From: Pisaster brevispinus
Lineage: Eukaryota > Echinodermata > Asteroidea > Forcipulatida > Asteriidae
Direction: 5' to 3'
Length of the DNA stretch: 64,000 nucleotides
NCBI GenBank assembly: GCA_023634235.1
Contig: JAMKCF010000009.1
Location: forward strand, 1,860,001-1,924,000
Part shown: piece after piece, positions 13,301-28,300 of the stretch
How the letters are laid out: every line of letters begins with the position of its first letter
Position numbering within the stretch: the first letter of the stretch is position 1
The notes under the pieces: generated by a model
Database searches by the model: none
What the model was told of the DNA's origin: nothing
What the model saw: the letters and a program-made list of their open reading frames with translations, nothing else
Program-made: the position numbers and the translations under genes

Positions 13301-16300
13301 GCTGTGTCTTATCCTTCATTATTTGTGCCCATCAGCTCAAAATGTTTCCACTACAGCAAGCCCACGCCCTCCTCCAACCTAATCCACGCCTCCATCAGGA
13401 TGATCAGCTCATATCTCCATCAGAAATGCAATCAGTATTTTTTCCTTGAAAAAGGCACCCAACAGTGCTGGTTTCCATCATTTGTTATCTTTTTCTTCTC
13501 CTCTTTTTTACTCAAAGTGCATTTTATGCTTCAGTACGCATGGCACTTTCATTATCCAGGTAATCTTTCAATAGAATAAGGCACACAAAGCTGTAAGCTT
13601 GGTGTAGTTGGAAACTACAAGAGTTGATTACTGTTAATTCCAATGTATTCCAATGTATACAACTAATACAATTATCTCCATTTCCAAAGTGTGTACTTAA
13701 TGCTACACGTATATTACAGCATACTGAATGTAACTCAAGATACAAAGTCATTGTATTTTTCCATTTTCTGCAGTAAAAAGCGCTTGTAAAAGGGAGTGCC
13801 TATACTGGATTTACATGTAACTACCATTTCTATAATAATAATGCACTTTGAACTGACACACACGTACATACTAGTAAATAAAATAACAATTGAAGAAAAA
13901 AGCGTCAAAAGTTGAAGGCTTTTTAAAACACCACTGTCTTCCAAAATTTAAGAGTGTTTTCACACCAGTTTTCTTACAGTGGACACTTGATGCTTTGAAC
14001 TTGTTTCACATCCTAAATTAATTAGCAATAAAGTAAGAAATGTGTGTGTCGGTTTTGAACCCCCCCCCCAAAAAAAAAAAAACAACAGAAAATGTTTGTT
14101 TGCACACAGTGATACATTCCAATGTATTACAAATTTATGTGTGTGTCACTTCATGAAAACAGAGGTCAGTGCGCAACAAAAAGGTTTGTGTAAGTTTATG
14201 TATTTGAGCATAGTGCCAAGAAAAGTGTATTTCTAAAATATCAAAGTAAGATTGAATAGAATTTAATATCATTATAATTATATATTTCTGGTAATGAAAC
14301 CAAGGATGCCTCATAAGTGAACTTAATCACTGTAGCTCGCAAACCTGGGGAAACCTGTAAACAAGGGTGCTTGCTACACGTATGTGAACCAGAAACACCG
14401 GGGTTAACCCCAACTCTTCCACGATAAGAGTACATGGGACCTGCGGCTTAATGTCCCATGCGAAGGATGAAGCAATTATGGTTAAGCATCTTAATCAAGG
14501 ACGCAAGTGCCACAAATGGGACTCAAGCACACACTCTGCTGATCAGAAACACCAGAGTTCGGTGCTCTTAACTGCTCGGCCAAGACACCCAACAAATTTG
14601 GAGCTATAGTAAGTTTGGTGATCAACTTGATGAGGTGCAAAAGCAGCAGTCCACATCTGCAGACAGTGATGTTACAATGTAAAAGAAAAACACTTTGTCT
14701 GAAGTGTTGTGGATACAGGTTTTTGTTTTAGCTTTTGGAAAGATACAACAAATAAAATCCATGGAAACATTATCATGCTGATTCCACAGGTTGTTAAGTA
14801 GCGAGAAAAAAGTCATCAAATGCATGAGTAATGATAATTGGCAAGCTTGACAAATATTGCCCCTGTGCTTGATCTTCAAGGAAATGCTAGCAGTTAGCGC
14901 TAATTCAGTTTTGTCTTCCTGTTTTGGATTGCCAGTCTTTCACTAAATGGTTTCCTCTGATGTGAAAGCACACAACAACAATCTCATTGTAGGGTTTAAT
15001 TACATGTACTTGCACTTCAATTAGTAGCAGCAGATTCGGAATAATCAACTCTATAATGCAGTTAATTGATGGCATTGGACAGGGGGACCTTGACATTTGG
15101 CAACTAGGCTAAATCATGTATTGTTATAGTCTTTAGTATTAAAACATGTAAAAGAGGATCACTGTCACTGAGTTTCCGAGTCTGATGTACATTGTACGTA
15201 CATGTACTTTGAAGGGAAAGTGCATGGACAATTCTAACTGTGCGTAGTTCATTATTATGGTGACCATGTAAAAACATGATTCATCTGAAATGGATTGCAT
15301 CCAAATACTTGCATTTTGATACACATGTGCTAGGCACCCTACAAGTTTTTAACAAACGTGCACGCAGAGCAGTCATTTTCGGTAGCCAATCGAAGTGGTT
15401 TTTCAGTGTGCTTCCCTTCCAGGGGTTAGTGATGAGAGGTATCAATACAGCGCGCTGTCCATGGTAGCGAGGCCGTCCTCCATAGTCAATTCTACAGTAC
15501 TGGGTTAAGTGTTGGGTGGAGCATCTTTCTTATGGCTGTGAGGGCAGGGGTACCATCACTTGACAATGATGTCATTCTTCGTCAGAGGATGTTTCTCACA
15601 CATAACTACCACCACGCCCTTTTTTGGTGGGGGGGGGGGAACTTTATGCGATTAGTAGCATTGATAACAGGTGAACTCCCTTCAATTACTACGATGGGTG
15701 TACTATGTTAATGTGTACATTAGTGGACCAAGGACAGATGGAGCTCCTGTTGTAACCCTCAATTTCTTTGGTTAAATTCAAGATCCACATTGAGGAAAAC
15801 ATCTTCAAAATGCATCTTACTTTCAAGGGAAACTCCCCGGTTACTCACATTTGATTGACCACTGCAAAATAAGAATTTTTTGGGGGGAGGGGTTGACTTG
15901 ATAAAAATATATCCATAATTGTTGTAGCTGTCAGAAATACAAGAAATATCTATTGCCACAATGTGAAGCCTGAATATCAGCTTTGTTGTTGTCAATAGCA
16001 TATGTCAATATACCATTTCTGATACCTGTTTTCATTGTAACTTGAGTTACTCTGGAATTGTCCATAATGTCTTCTTTCTTAGAATCTTAGGATGAAAAAT
16101 ATGATTCAGGTTGCCTCTTTCAAACAGGCATCTATTTCATTACCAAGATGCAGCTTTATTAATTATTCATTCATGAACAGAACCTTCCTACTATCAGCCT
16201 GCTTCATGAGACAACCAACCCATACCTCCCTACACCACAACAGTGGCAATTTGAGGCACACACATGATGATGTAGAAGAGAGTACAGCCATTCCCCAAAG

Positions 16301-19300
16301 CCCCAAAGTGCTTCAATGAGAGTGGTAAACTGGAGAAGCCGTGTATTTGGGCCACTGTTGGAGGTGATATGGGACAAGGTTCTCAACGTAGGTCAAATTG
16401 TACAGCGGCAATCTGTGTTACTGATTGATTACACAATAAGGAAAGTGTAATATGAAATACTTTACTGCTTTGTGCATAGCATACAGGAAATTTTGAGGCT
16501 TCTTCTCAAAAAGGCATCATGGCCGACCAGTCAGGTCACTGGACTCAAGCTCTGGTGTTTATGATAAGCAGAGTGTGGGTTTGAGTCCTGGTCGTGACAC
16601 TTGTGAGACACTTAAAACCATTATTGCTGTGACCTTCGGATGGGATGTAAAGCCTAGGACCTGTGCATTGTGTAATGCACAAAAAAGAACCAAGTACACT
16701 TGTCATTAAGAGAAGGGGTTCGCCCCGGTGTTTTCTGGTACGGTTGGCTGCAAACTGCACCATACATGTAGCACCTTGTAAACTGTACATGGTGCTATGT
16801 AAATAAATGGGTGTTATATTTCAAACATAGCTCTGCATACCTTGTTGAAAAAAATAATGTGCGCTTTGAGATGAGTGTGATAAATTGCTATTTAATTAGA
16901 AGTTAGAATTTTAGAATTTAAGAATTTATTGTCTGCATGGTAAAAATACAGAAATTTAGTTTCCATTGGCACATAAGAATAGAACATTCAAACAATAATT
17001 TATCGACAACGTTACACAGATTAAAAGAACAGAAATGTACACACTCAAATAAAACATCTACTTAAATACGAGCAAAATTACAAAGTATTCCAGTGAAAGG
17101 GAAAACCGGCAGACTAGTGAACAAACCTACAAATAAGTACCCCTATTTACGTAAGAACTGCAAATTATTATTATTTTCTTGAAGTATGCATCCATCAAAT
17201 CTTCTCCTACTCAAATAGTCTCACAAATGTAAAATTTTGAGGTTTAGAATTCAACATCCTGATCATGCATGGTGTGACAATTAACATTACCAAATATATT
17301 GATTTTAACATTCACGATTTCAACATTCAAGTGAAAAATCTTTAGAGTCAACCAATAAACCCCTGTACTTGAAAACATTGTAAAATCGGTTCAAGGGATT
17401 ATGAGGTCCCCCCTAATCACATTAAAGGGAAGGTATACTTTGGTAATCATTCTTAAAATGAATGGCAATAAAAACTTATTGGTTAGAAGCCTACAGCAGC
17501 TTTCAATAGTATAAACCATTTTGAGAAACATTTCACTTCGAAGTAATGTGGTTATGTAAAAAGATATCAGTTTTTATGCCCCAAAATTTGAATCTGAGAA
17601 GCGTTACTGTAAGAAGCGTGTGTCAGATTGTGTATTTCTATTAGAGATTATTCTTCCTACGTGGACATATTCACTCCGGATTTTCGGCGATATCTCAAAA
17701 ACACGACAAAATTTTGAAATGAAATTTTTACAGGTTAGTTTCATTGTATACACCTACATTTATATAAGATTGAAACAATCGAGCGGTTCCAAAAACCAAA
17801 AGCATACTCTGCCTTTAACAATCCATCATAACTGACTGGAACTAAATTAATTAGAAAGGAAGCAAACAGATTACAAATCAAATGAAAGTAGATCCCAGTG
17901 TATGAGACAAAAGATATAAATGGATTCATAGCAACAGCTAATGTAAAAAAGCTCACTAGACAGCCTAATGAAACTCTTTGGGAAATGCTTTCATTAAATT
18001 CCTTCTCTCTGGTCACGTTTCGCACAAGGATATTCCTCCAATTTCTTAAGATGCACGCATCATACACGGCTCAGCTAGGTTAAGCCATCATAATGTGTCT
18101 TTGGGCAGGAACCATTGTGCGTGTGAGTGTGTGTGTGTGTACCAAATGCTCCATGCCCTGTGTAACTCTGGCTCAAATTGGCTCACACTTTTGGCACTCG
18201 GATGAAGGGTTGGCCGAGTTCGGTGAAAAGGCCTTCCCATGGTCTGGAATATTCCGACTTTGACTTTGGGATGTGGCAATAGAATGAACATGAAAAATGC
18301 ACCGTTGGTCTTATTTGAATTCCCTGCATGGCTGGTAGTGAAAGCAACTCACTTCAGGATCTGCCTTTTAGAGAGGTGCTTTTAGAGAGGTTTGATTTGA
18401 GCCTGCATTATGAATATAAAGGTGAAGTGAAAGAGAGGTGCATTACTGTATACCGTAATTTTCGGATTATAAACCGCCCGGCATATAAACCGCAATGCTC
18501 CAAAATATGGAAAAAAATATTTAGTGTCAGCGTATAAACCCCGCGGCGTATAAACCGCGGCCAAAATGTTACAAAAAACTAACCTCAAAACACGGAAGTG
18601 AAGTTCGCAAAACTGCGTTTTGGGTGATTTTTTATCTCATACTATCAGTCCTGAATTATACTTTTTCCATCAACACACGTTTTCAAGAATTCGTGATTTG
18701 ATGATCGGTTGTGTTGACCATGTTTTGAACTTCGTTGGCAACAAAATCTTCATGAATCAACGATCGGTCGACAACGCACACCGAGAAATAGTTGAACTTT
18801 GCCCTGCATCGCATCGTCCTCTGTTGACAAAATCTGTTCACTCATCTGCCGTGGCGGTGTCACGTCCATGTTGAGCTGACGAAACAGCTGATCGGTGGCT
18901 GACACGAGTGTAGCCTGAATGTCTGACGTCGGCATATGGAGATCGCTGGGATAAATAGACAGGGGACCAGTCTAGTCTAACTCGAGTTTCGCTGATTGTT
19001 CATTTTCTTCCTCCATGATCTGAGGGGGACTGAACTCTAACAATAGGGCGGTTGATAAACGTTTTATAAAGGCATAACGGAATACAAATGAGGTGGGATT
19101 TTCAACAGGCATTTTCAACAGGATTTTGTCATCACACAGGCATGTTTTGCAGGATTTTATTTCGTTTAAGAACATTGTTTTTATTTAGAATATTTTACAA
19201 ACGATCTTTCTTTTAAAAAATGCTGTTTTTTCTCTTCAATATTTATACGTCGGCGTATAAGCCGCCCGGCGCATAAACCGCAGGAGTACAAAAAAATGTC

Positions 19301-22300
19301 AAAATCAACGTATAAACCGCGGTTTATAATCCGAAAATTACGGTATATGTTTAGTGTGTGGCAGGGCATCAAACGGTAAATGTCTGGCGTGTGAATAAGA
19401 ATGCCAAGTCACTTCTTCAAACTGTGCTGTAAATCATGACCACTGTGTGTAGATCTTCAACTGTATTGGTATATGATGTTGATTATCAAACTCTTGATGG
19501 ACTTGTATGCTCCAATGTTTAAAAAATGGTGTTTTACTTCTCCAGATACAAAAAAGTGAAATCATACTCAAATAATTTTGTTTCAATCTGACAAAATAGT
19601 TCAAAGCTGTTTCATCTCAGGTAAACTCAGGGAGACTTTAGTTGGAGAGTACTGTTGCATAGTATGAAGTTGATCTCCCTGTATTTACCCAAATGTCAAA
19701 TCTACGCACGTGGGGTAATCAATATCACTACTGTCCTTGAATATTGCCTGGATATTTTAAATCTTAAGGATATGATGAATAGTAATTGATTCATGGTGAC
19801 CCCCCCCAAAAAAGAAAGATTCCTAACCTTTATGCTTATTTATTACATGCTACAAGTAATGAGGTTGGCTCAGCGATTTCTTGCCCTGCCTTTCATCTCG
19901 GCTGACCCTGGTTCGAATCCCAACTCAGACCGGAGCTTGTAGGCCCATGTGGATTAGTTTATCTGATTGCATGCGTTTTCCCAATGGGGTTTTCCTCTAT
20001 ATCTAAAACTGAACACTTCTTACTGTTTCCTACATGTATTCATCCTCTTATTAGTGCTGATTGTGCTACTGGATGTATAATAAAACAAATGCATTAGTTG
20101 AATACCAGTTACATGTAAAAACTGTCCTGGGATATATTTCCATGTAAAAACAAATTCACTGAATCTCGTTCCTCGCTTTCCAGATTGAACTGACCAAATG
20201 AATGTGTACAGCCCGTATGAACAGTACTACACGCACATGAATGTGCACATAACCTCTAGCAAAACAGAAACCATTTATGAACTTTTCTAGCAGGTACAGG
20301 TATTGCTCATGAAAAAATGAGGTGGTGCTAACTAACTGTGTTCAATATTGTCTAAAGCCCTTTTCACAGGACGTAAAAAAAAAAACATTCCTGGAAAAAT
20401 TTTCTCAATGTTTGCAAAATATTACAAAATGAGCTTCGTGTGAAAGGACAGCAGTTTTTTACATGTTCTACATTCCTTGCGAAATTTTCTCAAACATTGT
20501 ACAATTTTGTAGTACATGTACATGTACCGACCTACGAGAAAAACTTACACTAGCGGAATTTTTCGCAAGGAACCTTGTGCACTCCCTCGTGTGAAACGAT
20601 CCGTTGTTTATTGGCAGGCTTTCCTTGCGAAAGCGGTCTTACCACGCATGCGTGAAGACCTACATGCATGACCTTTTGAGCGTTACCAGGTCGACCGACC
20701 GGGCGTTCGCGCGATGGCATGTGTTGTGTGTACGTGTATGCCGTGTATGCACTATCAAAATGGCTGACAGCGATGCTATCTTGTGCCTGTTCTTTGTGCA
20801 TTTACTTGACTTCGTTCATCGTGGAAATCAAAAGAAAAAACGTCAAATAATGCGTAAAAGGAAGCTCGATTCATTGAGAAGGCAAATGCACTATCGGAGG
20901 AATAGATTTGCCGATCACGTCTACAGCATCCACATCGGTCATTTTGTTAATGTTTATGTTTACGTACGTAATGGACTGGCATGACGCAGGATACGTCATC
21001 ATTTCATTGGTACTAGTCATGATTAAGAACGAAAACTCGATAGTTCATTGGTAACCAGCTATATTTGTACTCTGGTCGCATGGAACGTTGGTCAATTCAT
21101 TACCTGGTGTCGTGTGAAAGCTTGTGAAAGTGCTAAAGCGTGAGTTTTGAAGTAAACAATCTCCGCTCGTAAAATTCGTCGCAAGGAATCTACAATGTAG
21201 GTTTTGGGGGGATCGTGTGAAAAGGGCTTTGTACACTGTTAAAGTGCATTCACAATTACACCAACACTCCCTGTAACACGGTGTAATGTTAAAAGTCATA
21301 TAAATATTCAATCCTGACTCTGTGCAGGTGCGTGATTCCATACAGCCTACATGTATTTAGCATATAAACAGGTACAAAGATATGTCCATGATACATGTTT
21401 CAGCTTTCACATTCTGCAAGGGCTGCCACGGACCTATACTGAGTGATTGCTTCATAATATCTATGAAGTCTCCAAACATGTTGTTCAACATTACACTGAC
21501 AGGATTACCCTAATATTTGCATTTTAAATCATACGGACACTTTAAGTGCATGTACATGTAACTAAACATTCACTTTCAGTCAATATTTACCAAAAGGTTT
21601 AATGATGATGAAAAACGGAATCAAACAATTTCTGTAATACATGTTCACTCTTTCCTGCCCTGTTGTCCTTAACCATATCCATAAACAAGGCTCTGCTTCT
21701 ATATTACTAAATATTCCCAAAAGATATCAAAAATTATTGGTTTCTAGAAAAGTATCCCACACACCACGTATGTATTCATTTGCTCCTCCTAGTTCCAATA
21801 AGCACTGGTACAGTACCTGTGAAGATTTCATCAAATTAACAGTAACATTAAAAGGAAAAGAAAGTGACTAATGTTTTAAAGCATATGGGGGGGGGAGGGG
21901 GGTACATGTTTATATTTAGCAAACTGAAATAAGATTAAAGAGGGGCTCCAATGTCTGATTCAGTTTTGCGAGGCACTCATTTTCCAACAGATAGAGTCGT
22001 TATGAAACTGGACAGAAATTACAAGTCTCTAGCCTCAGCTTAAAATGGTGTAAAATGCCACTGTGTTTGATAACCTTCAAGTGGAATTTTTTTTTGTCCA
22101 AATCTGAAAACAATCGATGACGTCACATTTTAACAGTGTCGTATGACTCGAGTCCAGGACTCGGACTCGAGTCCGTCTCGAGTCCCAATTTCGGTGACTC
22201 GGACTTGACTCGAGTCACGTCTGCAAAAGACTCGGATTCGGACTCGGACTCGACTATCGTGACTCGGACTTGTCCCCGAGGACTCGTGACTTGCGAGTCA

Positions 22301-25300
22301 CGTATTTTCACAAACAATACCTTTTTTCAATATTAAAAACGATTCCGATGATCCGATTGTCATTCCCGGAGTGCGGATGGAGGAATATTAACGTCTTAGC
22401 ACAAGAAGTACACTGTAGTATGGTGTTGCGAGTAATAGTGTTCGTGATTATTGTAGTAGTATTGTGTAGTAGATGGCACTGTACATACAGCGCGTGTATG
22501 TTCAATTCGTATGTTCAATACGCACAATAACACTGAGATGCACGACACCAATATTAATGCTGGTTATCTGTCAACGTTAACACCATAGCCACTGCTTGCG
22601 TGAAGCAATTGTGCATATTACCAGGGAAATGGCATGTCTGGTACCTGTAAAACACTGCTTGCATTATTGCACTGTGATGGCTGTGTGTTATTTGCACCAG
22701 TTTCCACACATGGTCAACACGCACACGCGAAACTTGGTCAGGAAACTTTTTTAATCATGGCATCCGCCGTTCCGCCCCGTATCGTTTCTTTGACAATTAC
22801 CAAAGGTGTCCAGTGTCTTTAAGGATTAAGCCTTTAAGAATTTAAGGATTTAAAATGATTTTTTTCTCTTCAAAATAACCAATTATATACTGATTTATTT
22901 ATTTCAGAAAGGTAGGTAGCCAACAAGGTTTATGGTTTAGAGAAAGTTTCTTTAAATTTGTTGCCTATTAACCTTTCTGAAATAAATAAATCAGTACATA
23001 ATTGGTTATTTTGAAGAAAAAAAAAATCATTTTAAATCCTTAAAAGATATTCTGGATAAGGGGCAAGGAGTTAAACCTCAAATAAAATTGTAACTGCAGG
23101 TACAGAACTTTGTTTAAATTAAATGTGTTTTATTTTGTCATTTCCAATGCTTATTTTACAACATTTGGTTTGCAATCAATATTTAAACAAGTGACTCGTG
23201 ACTCGGACTCGGACTCGGACCAAGTGACTCGTGACTTGGACTCGGACTCGGACCAAGTGACTCGGGACTCGGACTCGGACTCGGACCTAATGACTCGTGA
23301 CTCGGACTCGGACTCGACACAGGTGACTCGACTACAAAACTGCATTTTAAATATATGGTCCGTACAGTTTTGTACAGAGAACTTTCAGTTCAAGTTCCTG
23401 AATTTTGATGGTATTCAAACAAAATGGCGTTGAATTTGACATTTTGACTGGCGCAGAAATTCCTCTTTGGAATGTACGAACCAATTGGTTGTTTATGTCT
23501 GATGATGTCATTTATGTCTGATGACAATTTACACCATTTCAGAGACTTCAAATGTTTTCTCCACTTTCATGCGGACTGTTTCTATTGGAAAATGAGTGCA
23601 TCATAAACTCAGTTTGACCTTGGAGCCCTCTTTAAGTACCTAGTGTTTTTTTTCTTTCTTGGAAATCGTGTTTTATCAGACAGAAATATTTGCCAGTTCA
23701 ACTGTTATAGCAAAATGGAAAGCCTTCAGATTAAAACCATGGATCTTGTTATTTTTGGTAATTTTGATCAATCATGTAATAAGTCTTCAATATTTGTAGA
23801 TACCCCAAAAATACATTAACCTCAAAAGCTGTACAATATGTCCTCTAAATTTCCCCTAACATACACTGTACATGTCCATGACAGATTATCTGATACTTTT
23901 TACATTAACCTGACATGTGTTCATGTCATCTCTTCTGTTTGTCATCTCTTAGGCTAATATTATTGCATCGATTCCATGGCCAATTTAACGTTAAATCAAC
24001 CGTTCACGTTTTTCCTAGAAATTTGTCTGGGAATATTACAACCATCTGGCGATCACAGAGCAAGACATGTTACAGCTTGACCAGGCAAAGCAAGGGTGGG
24101 GGGTAAGGGGAACAAGCCAATTTGTCATGCAACACCTACGTAATTGATACCCCAGCAAAGAAAACAATGACCCTACTGTAATACCTTACTAAGCGTTTTT
24201 AATTGCAGGGGAATGTTTTTGAATCCGGTAAAAAAAAAAAAAAAAAATTATCAACTTCGCAGAATGTATGGTAAAAAAATAAATGAATGGACAGCAGGCT
24301 GAATTGGTTGACATGGAAACCTTAATGACAGAAAATGGCAGTGGACTGTATTGTGTCTATTCACATACATGCATTTGTGGCATGGGGGGAAGCTACCTTG
24401 ACCTTTTGCTGTCCAAATACATTTAATTCTTTAATAAAACTTTTATGAAACAACAAAAATCGACTTCATTGACGTTTTAGTTTTTATTTTGTGTGTGTGA
24501 GAGTTATATATAATACATTTTGTTTCTTGACAATAAAATGAGAATATGTCAGGTAACTACTTAGGTTCCCATGGAAACCATTCAATTTGTATGGCTTATC
24601 AACATGCGGGCGGTACTTGTGCAGGTAGGCAGCCAGTACACCTACACAAACATACAGTACAATTATTGTACATAAATAATGCAAAACACTAAATAAATAC
24701 AAAAAACACTTGTACTTACAGGTATGGTATGGTAAGGTGCAATACTTTCCATGGTGATGCGTATGACATAGTGTGTATCTTTTTCTGCCAAATTTTTCCA
24801 AACTGGCTGATGGCATTTTTATGTCCGTAAAAACTTTGGAGCACCCTCTATTTTTTCGCAGTGAGTCAAAGGGCCGACATGTATATTAATCCAGACATTC
24901 CGTTGGGTAGTGTGCACAGGCATGCACCTACCATGCTATGCTTCATTTCTCCCGTACAAAAGGGACAGACGGTACTGGAATTCATGCACGCCAGTAATCT
25001 CCCTTTCTGGAGGGGAGGGTTATGTTTAATCCCGAATTCCAGACGTATGTCCTTTTCTTAGACTAATGTGGCATTAGTACTAGTATCATTGTATTCAAAT
25101 GAAGGTATCAAATGAAGTGGGCGCAGATATTCTCATCTCGCAAAATATACTGAATAGCAACTATTTATATTTTGTTATCTGTTTTGGGAGGAAATTATTT
25201 AAGGGGACAATGAGGTAAGGACCTGGATAACAGAGACCATAGCATCTATGGCTTACATGAACGTGTGACCCCTGACCTTAAGGTTTCAAGAGGATTTTCA

Positions 25301-28300
25301 TAGCAGCTAGGATTCTTATCTTTCTTTCTGTATCAGAAAACTCAGCGCCAAAAATGCATGTTTCTATTTCCAACATATTGAGTTCGATCGTGATAATGAA
25401 GACTAAAAATAAATACTAAGTATTCAATGTGAGCAGACTGTATTGAAATGCATGCAGTGCAATGTAAGCTTTGTTCACAGGCAACATTCAGTGAGTGTTG
25501 CTTTTTTAACACAAGACTTGTATTGTCTTCCAAATTGGATAAAACCAAGCCTACAACATGTAGAGGCCGGCTTTTCTGATGAAAAAAAATCAAAAGATCC
25601 TTCAAGCTGCATTTATCCCCACGTTCTCTGAATGAATCAATAGTGGTTTCAACATTCAGCTGAAATGTCAATGGCAAGCCAATACTTCATATACACATCC
25701 AACATGCAAACCAAATATGCCGACTCTTAAATGAACGCACACACTGCTGAATGCCTCCTCAGTGCTGTCTGTTTGCTCACTGCATTCATAAAAATTCCCG
25801 AAGAATGAAAACAAGGTCAAGGACTGAGTCCATTAAGAGAGAAAACTCAGCAGACAAGTTTGGCCAAAGCCAGTCGACAACTTGAGCAAAAAGCCCAATG
25901 TGACCTCAAGAACCTTCCTATCCATTGCTAAGAGCATGCTCTTGTCACGGCATGACGGGGCTGAAGAGTCCGCCGGGGAAAAAGACAAAGTTGTCAGTGC
26001 CAAAGCTGAACAAAAATACAGCCAAATAGCTTTGAGTAGCCATTAAGGTCCATCATGAATAGAAACAGGCCTTTACTCAACAGGACTATTTGGCGCTAAA
26101 ACGTTGGTTAAAACTCCAAGCTCTGGTCATTCACACTTTTCTGATCTGCGAAAAAGGTTTTCTCATTCTTATCCCTGGCTTGGAGCAAATTGAAGAAAAC
26201 ATAATGACTGACAACACTGGCGGTAGCAAGATCACACTTACCTTGAGTTGGTTTTTCCAGTAGAGGAAATGACCGTGTTCATCAACACGCAATGTGACAG
26301 GTGTACCAGTACTGCCTTCCTGTAAGAAAAGAAGAATAGAGTAACAAAAAGTCAATGAGATAAGTTCACTCTGTTTAGTGACATTTTCCCTTTCTATCAT
26401 TTCTTCATTTGTCCCAAAATTTCTAATATTAAAATCCAATAATAACATACCTGACTGAATAAGGTCACTGGATCGACAGGAGGCTAAAACTACTTCATTT
26501 TCAATTAATTTTTTTAAAATTAATTTATCTACATTTGCTCACCCCACCCTCAATATTGATAAAGGTTTGTACATTTGTACTTGTCAATCATATATTTTCA
26601 TACATTATTATTTATTGATTGATTAAACCATTAAAGATTCATTACATTTTTTGTCCTACTAAGTTTATGGTATAACGGGAGCACACATTTTCGCTAGAGA
26701 GAAAATTTCAATCATATAAAAAATATATATTGTTTTCCCCCTTTTTACAAGTTCTTTTTATCCTTCAGAACTCAACTATTGGTTAAACTGCACTGTATAT
26801 GAAAAGGCTCTAAGGTAAAGGCTCTATTCTCCAACAGACTGGACTTTTCTTTTAGCGACAATCCCACTGGTTTTATACACAAAATTCAAACTGAGAACGT
26901 ACTCAGTCTGTCAAACCACCGGGATCCCTTTTGCCAAATTCCTTGGTGTCAACGGGAACACCATCACCAACATAAATACTGCATCCAATCCATACCACCA
27001 TACAGGTGTTTTTTAGCACCTTTGCCAAAAATTACAGTTTTCAGGACGCAACAAACAAGAGGAGCATCTAAAATAAACAACGAGTCCGGGCTCGTAGACC
27101 CTTACCTAAAACAGCACAAACTTTGCCCTTTAGAAAAACACAGACAGTTTTCAACTGTAGGTAAGTGTAATTTTGCCCTTGAAATCCTGTATTTTAATAT
27201 TTTAGTACCTTTTGTTTATACATAAAAACCCAATAAATTGCCCGATATTAACATTTAGATCTGAATCATTCACGCTATGTAGGATACGTAGGAACTACAG
27301 CGTGCATTAATTTGAGGCACGATAGCGTGTATAGTCTGTCTATAGATGTAGTTATACTAATCAGACCATCTTAGAATGTGATATTGGATTTTCTCCACCA
27401 TGGCAACCGTACAGGAAGTCCAACCTAAATTTACTATTCAATGTCAACAACTCAATATTCCTGGGTACCTGTACACAGGACGAATGCATCACAGTGAACT
27501 GACTACCCCGACAACACGGCCTGGCTAATGTGTATGGAGCGTATAATGGACATTGTCAATTTACTCCTTCCTTTGTGTTCAGCACACCTCAATGGAAATT
27601 TCATCAATTTTCTTCCCATTGTAGTCTCAAATCAAGCAATTTTTGCAGGAAGACTGTTATTCATAATATGATAAAGGCTTAATGCTTCAATTCAACAAAC
27701 AATAAGAGGCATTTCACGACTTCTCTACATGTATATTCACTAAAAACAGGTCATAGGTGTGTAATCCACGCCTTACTCTGCACATGTGCATGTTCAATTC
27801 TGCGAAAGTGGAATTTACATAATGCACAAAGTACACCTATTTTATCACATGCTTTGCCTGTGGATAGAACCATTCTTTTAACTGCGTGTGCAAAGCCATT
27901 TTATCTCATCGCTTATGAAACATGAAAACGGTCTTCTTACTAGTCAATTATCCCGTTTGCAAGTGTGATGTAATTCCCACTTCACACAAACTGGCTCCAA
28001 CCATTATTAGAAGCCCATAGGAATTGCATATAGCTAGTTTTTGTATGAGGATTTGTAAGGGGGTTGGTACATATTGTATGAGGATATGTAACAAAAGTTT
28101 AATAATTGGCAGGCCTCGAAATAACCCACAGCACCCACAGCAATTGCCGTGGTGGTGCCCTGTGCTTTAGCTGCGGTGCCCTCTGCAAAGTTCCAATACA
28201 AAATTTACATTTTCCACATAGAACTAGAAGTGCCCTTTACCAGAGAAAAATTGCTGGGCCCCTTTCAAGGGCAAAGTTCAAGACCTGAATTGGTCTTGGC

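Larger units (their letters stand above)
21935..23635. mobile_element. TTAA-ended TIR element expanded by nested insertions
   Basis: The ends 'ttaaagaggggctccaa' and 'ttggagccctctttaa' are inverted repeats. A 0.43-kb uninterrupted relative is at 43936-44367 (shared 'gaaattcctctttgga'-type interior). This copy carries about 1.2 kb of extra DNA: two GACTCG arrays, a MITE end and a hairpin element. Confidence 0.75.
12801..26241 (-). other. Intron 2 of the PLCB1-like gene
   Basis: This 13.4-kb intron is the most repeat-rich part: SINEs (14284-14590, 16516-16915, 19858-20075), TTAA MITE (17422-17818), TIR elements (18451-19345, 20354-21230, 21935-23635) and a dispersed repeat (24785-25000). About 25.7-26.1 kb shows no repeat and no open frame. 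Confidence 0.6.
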
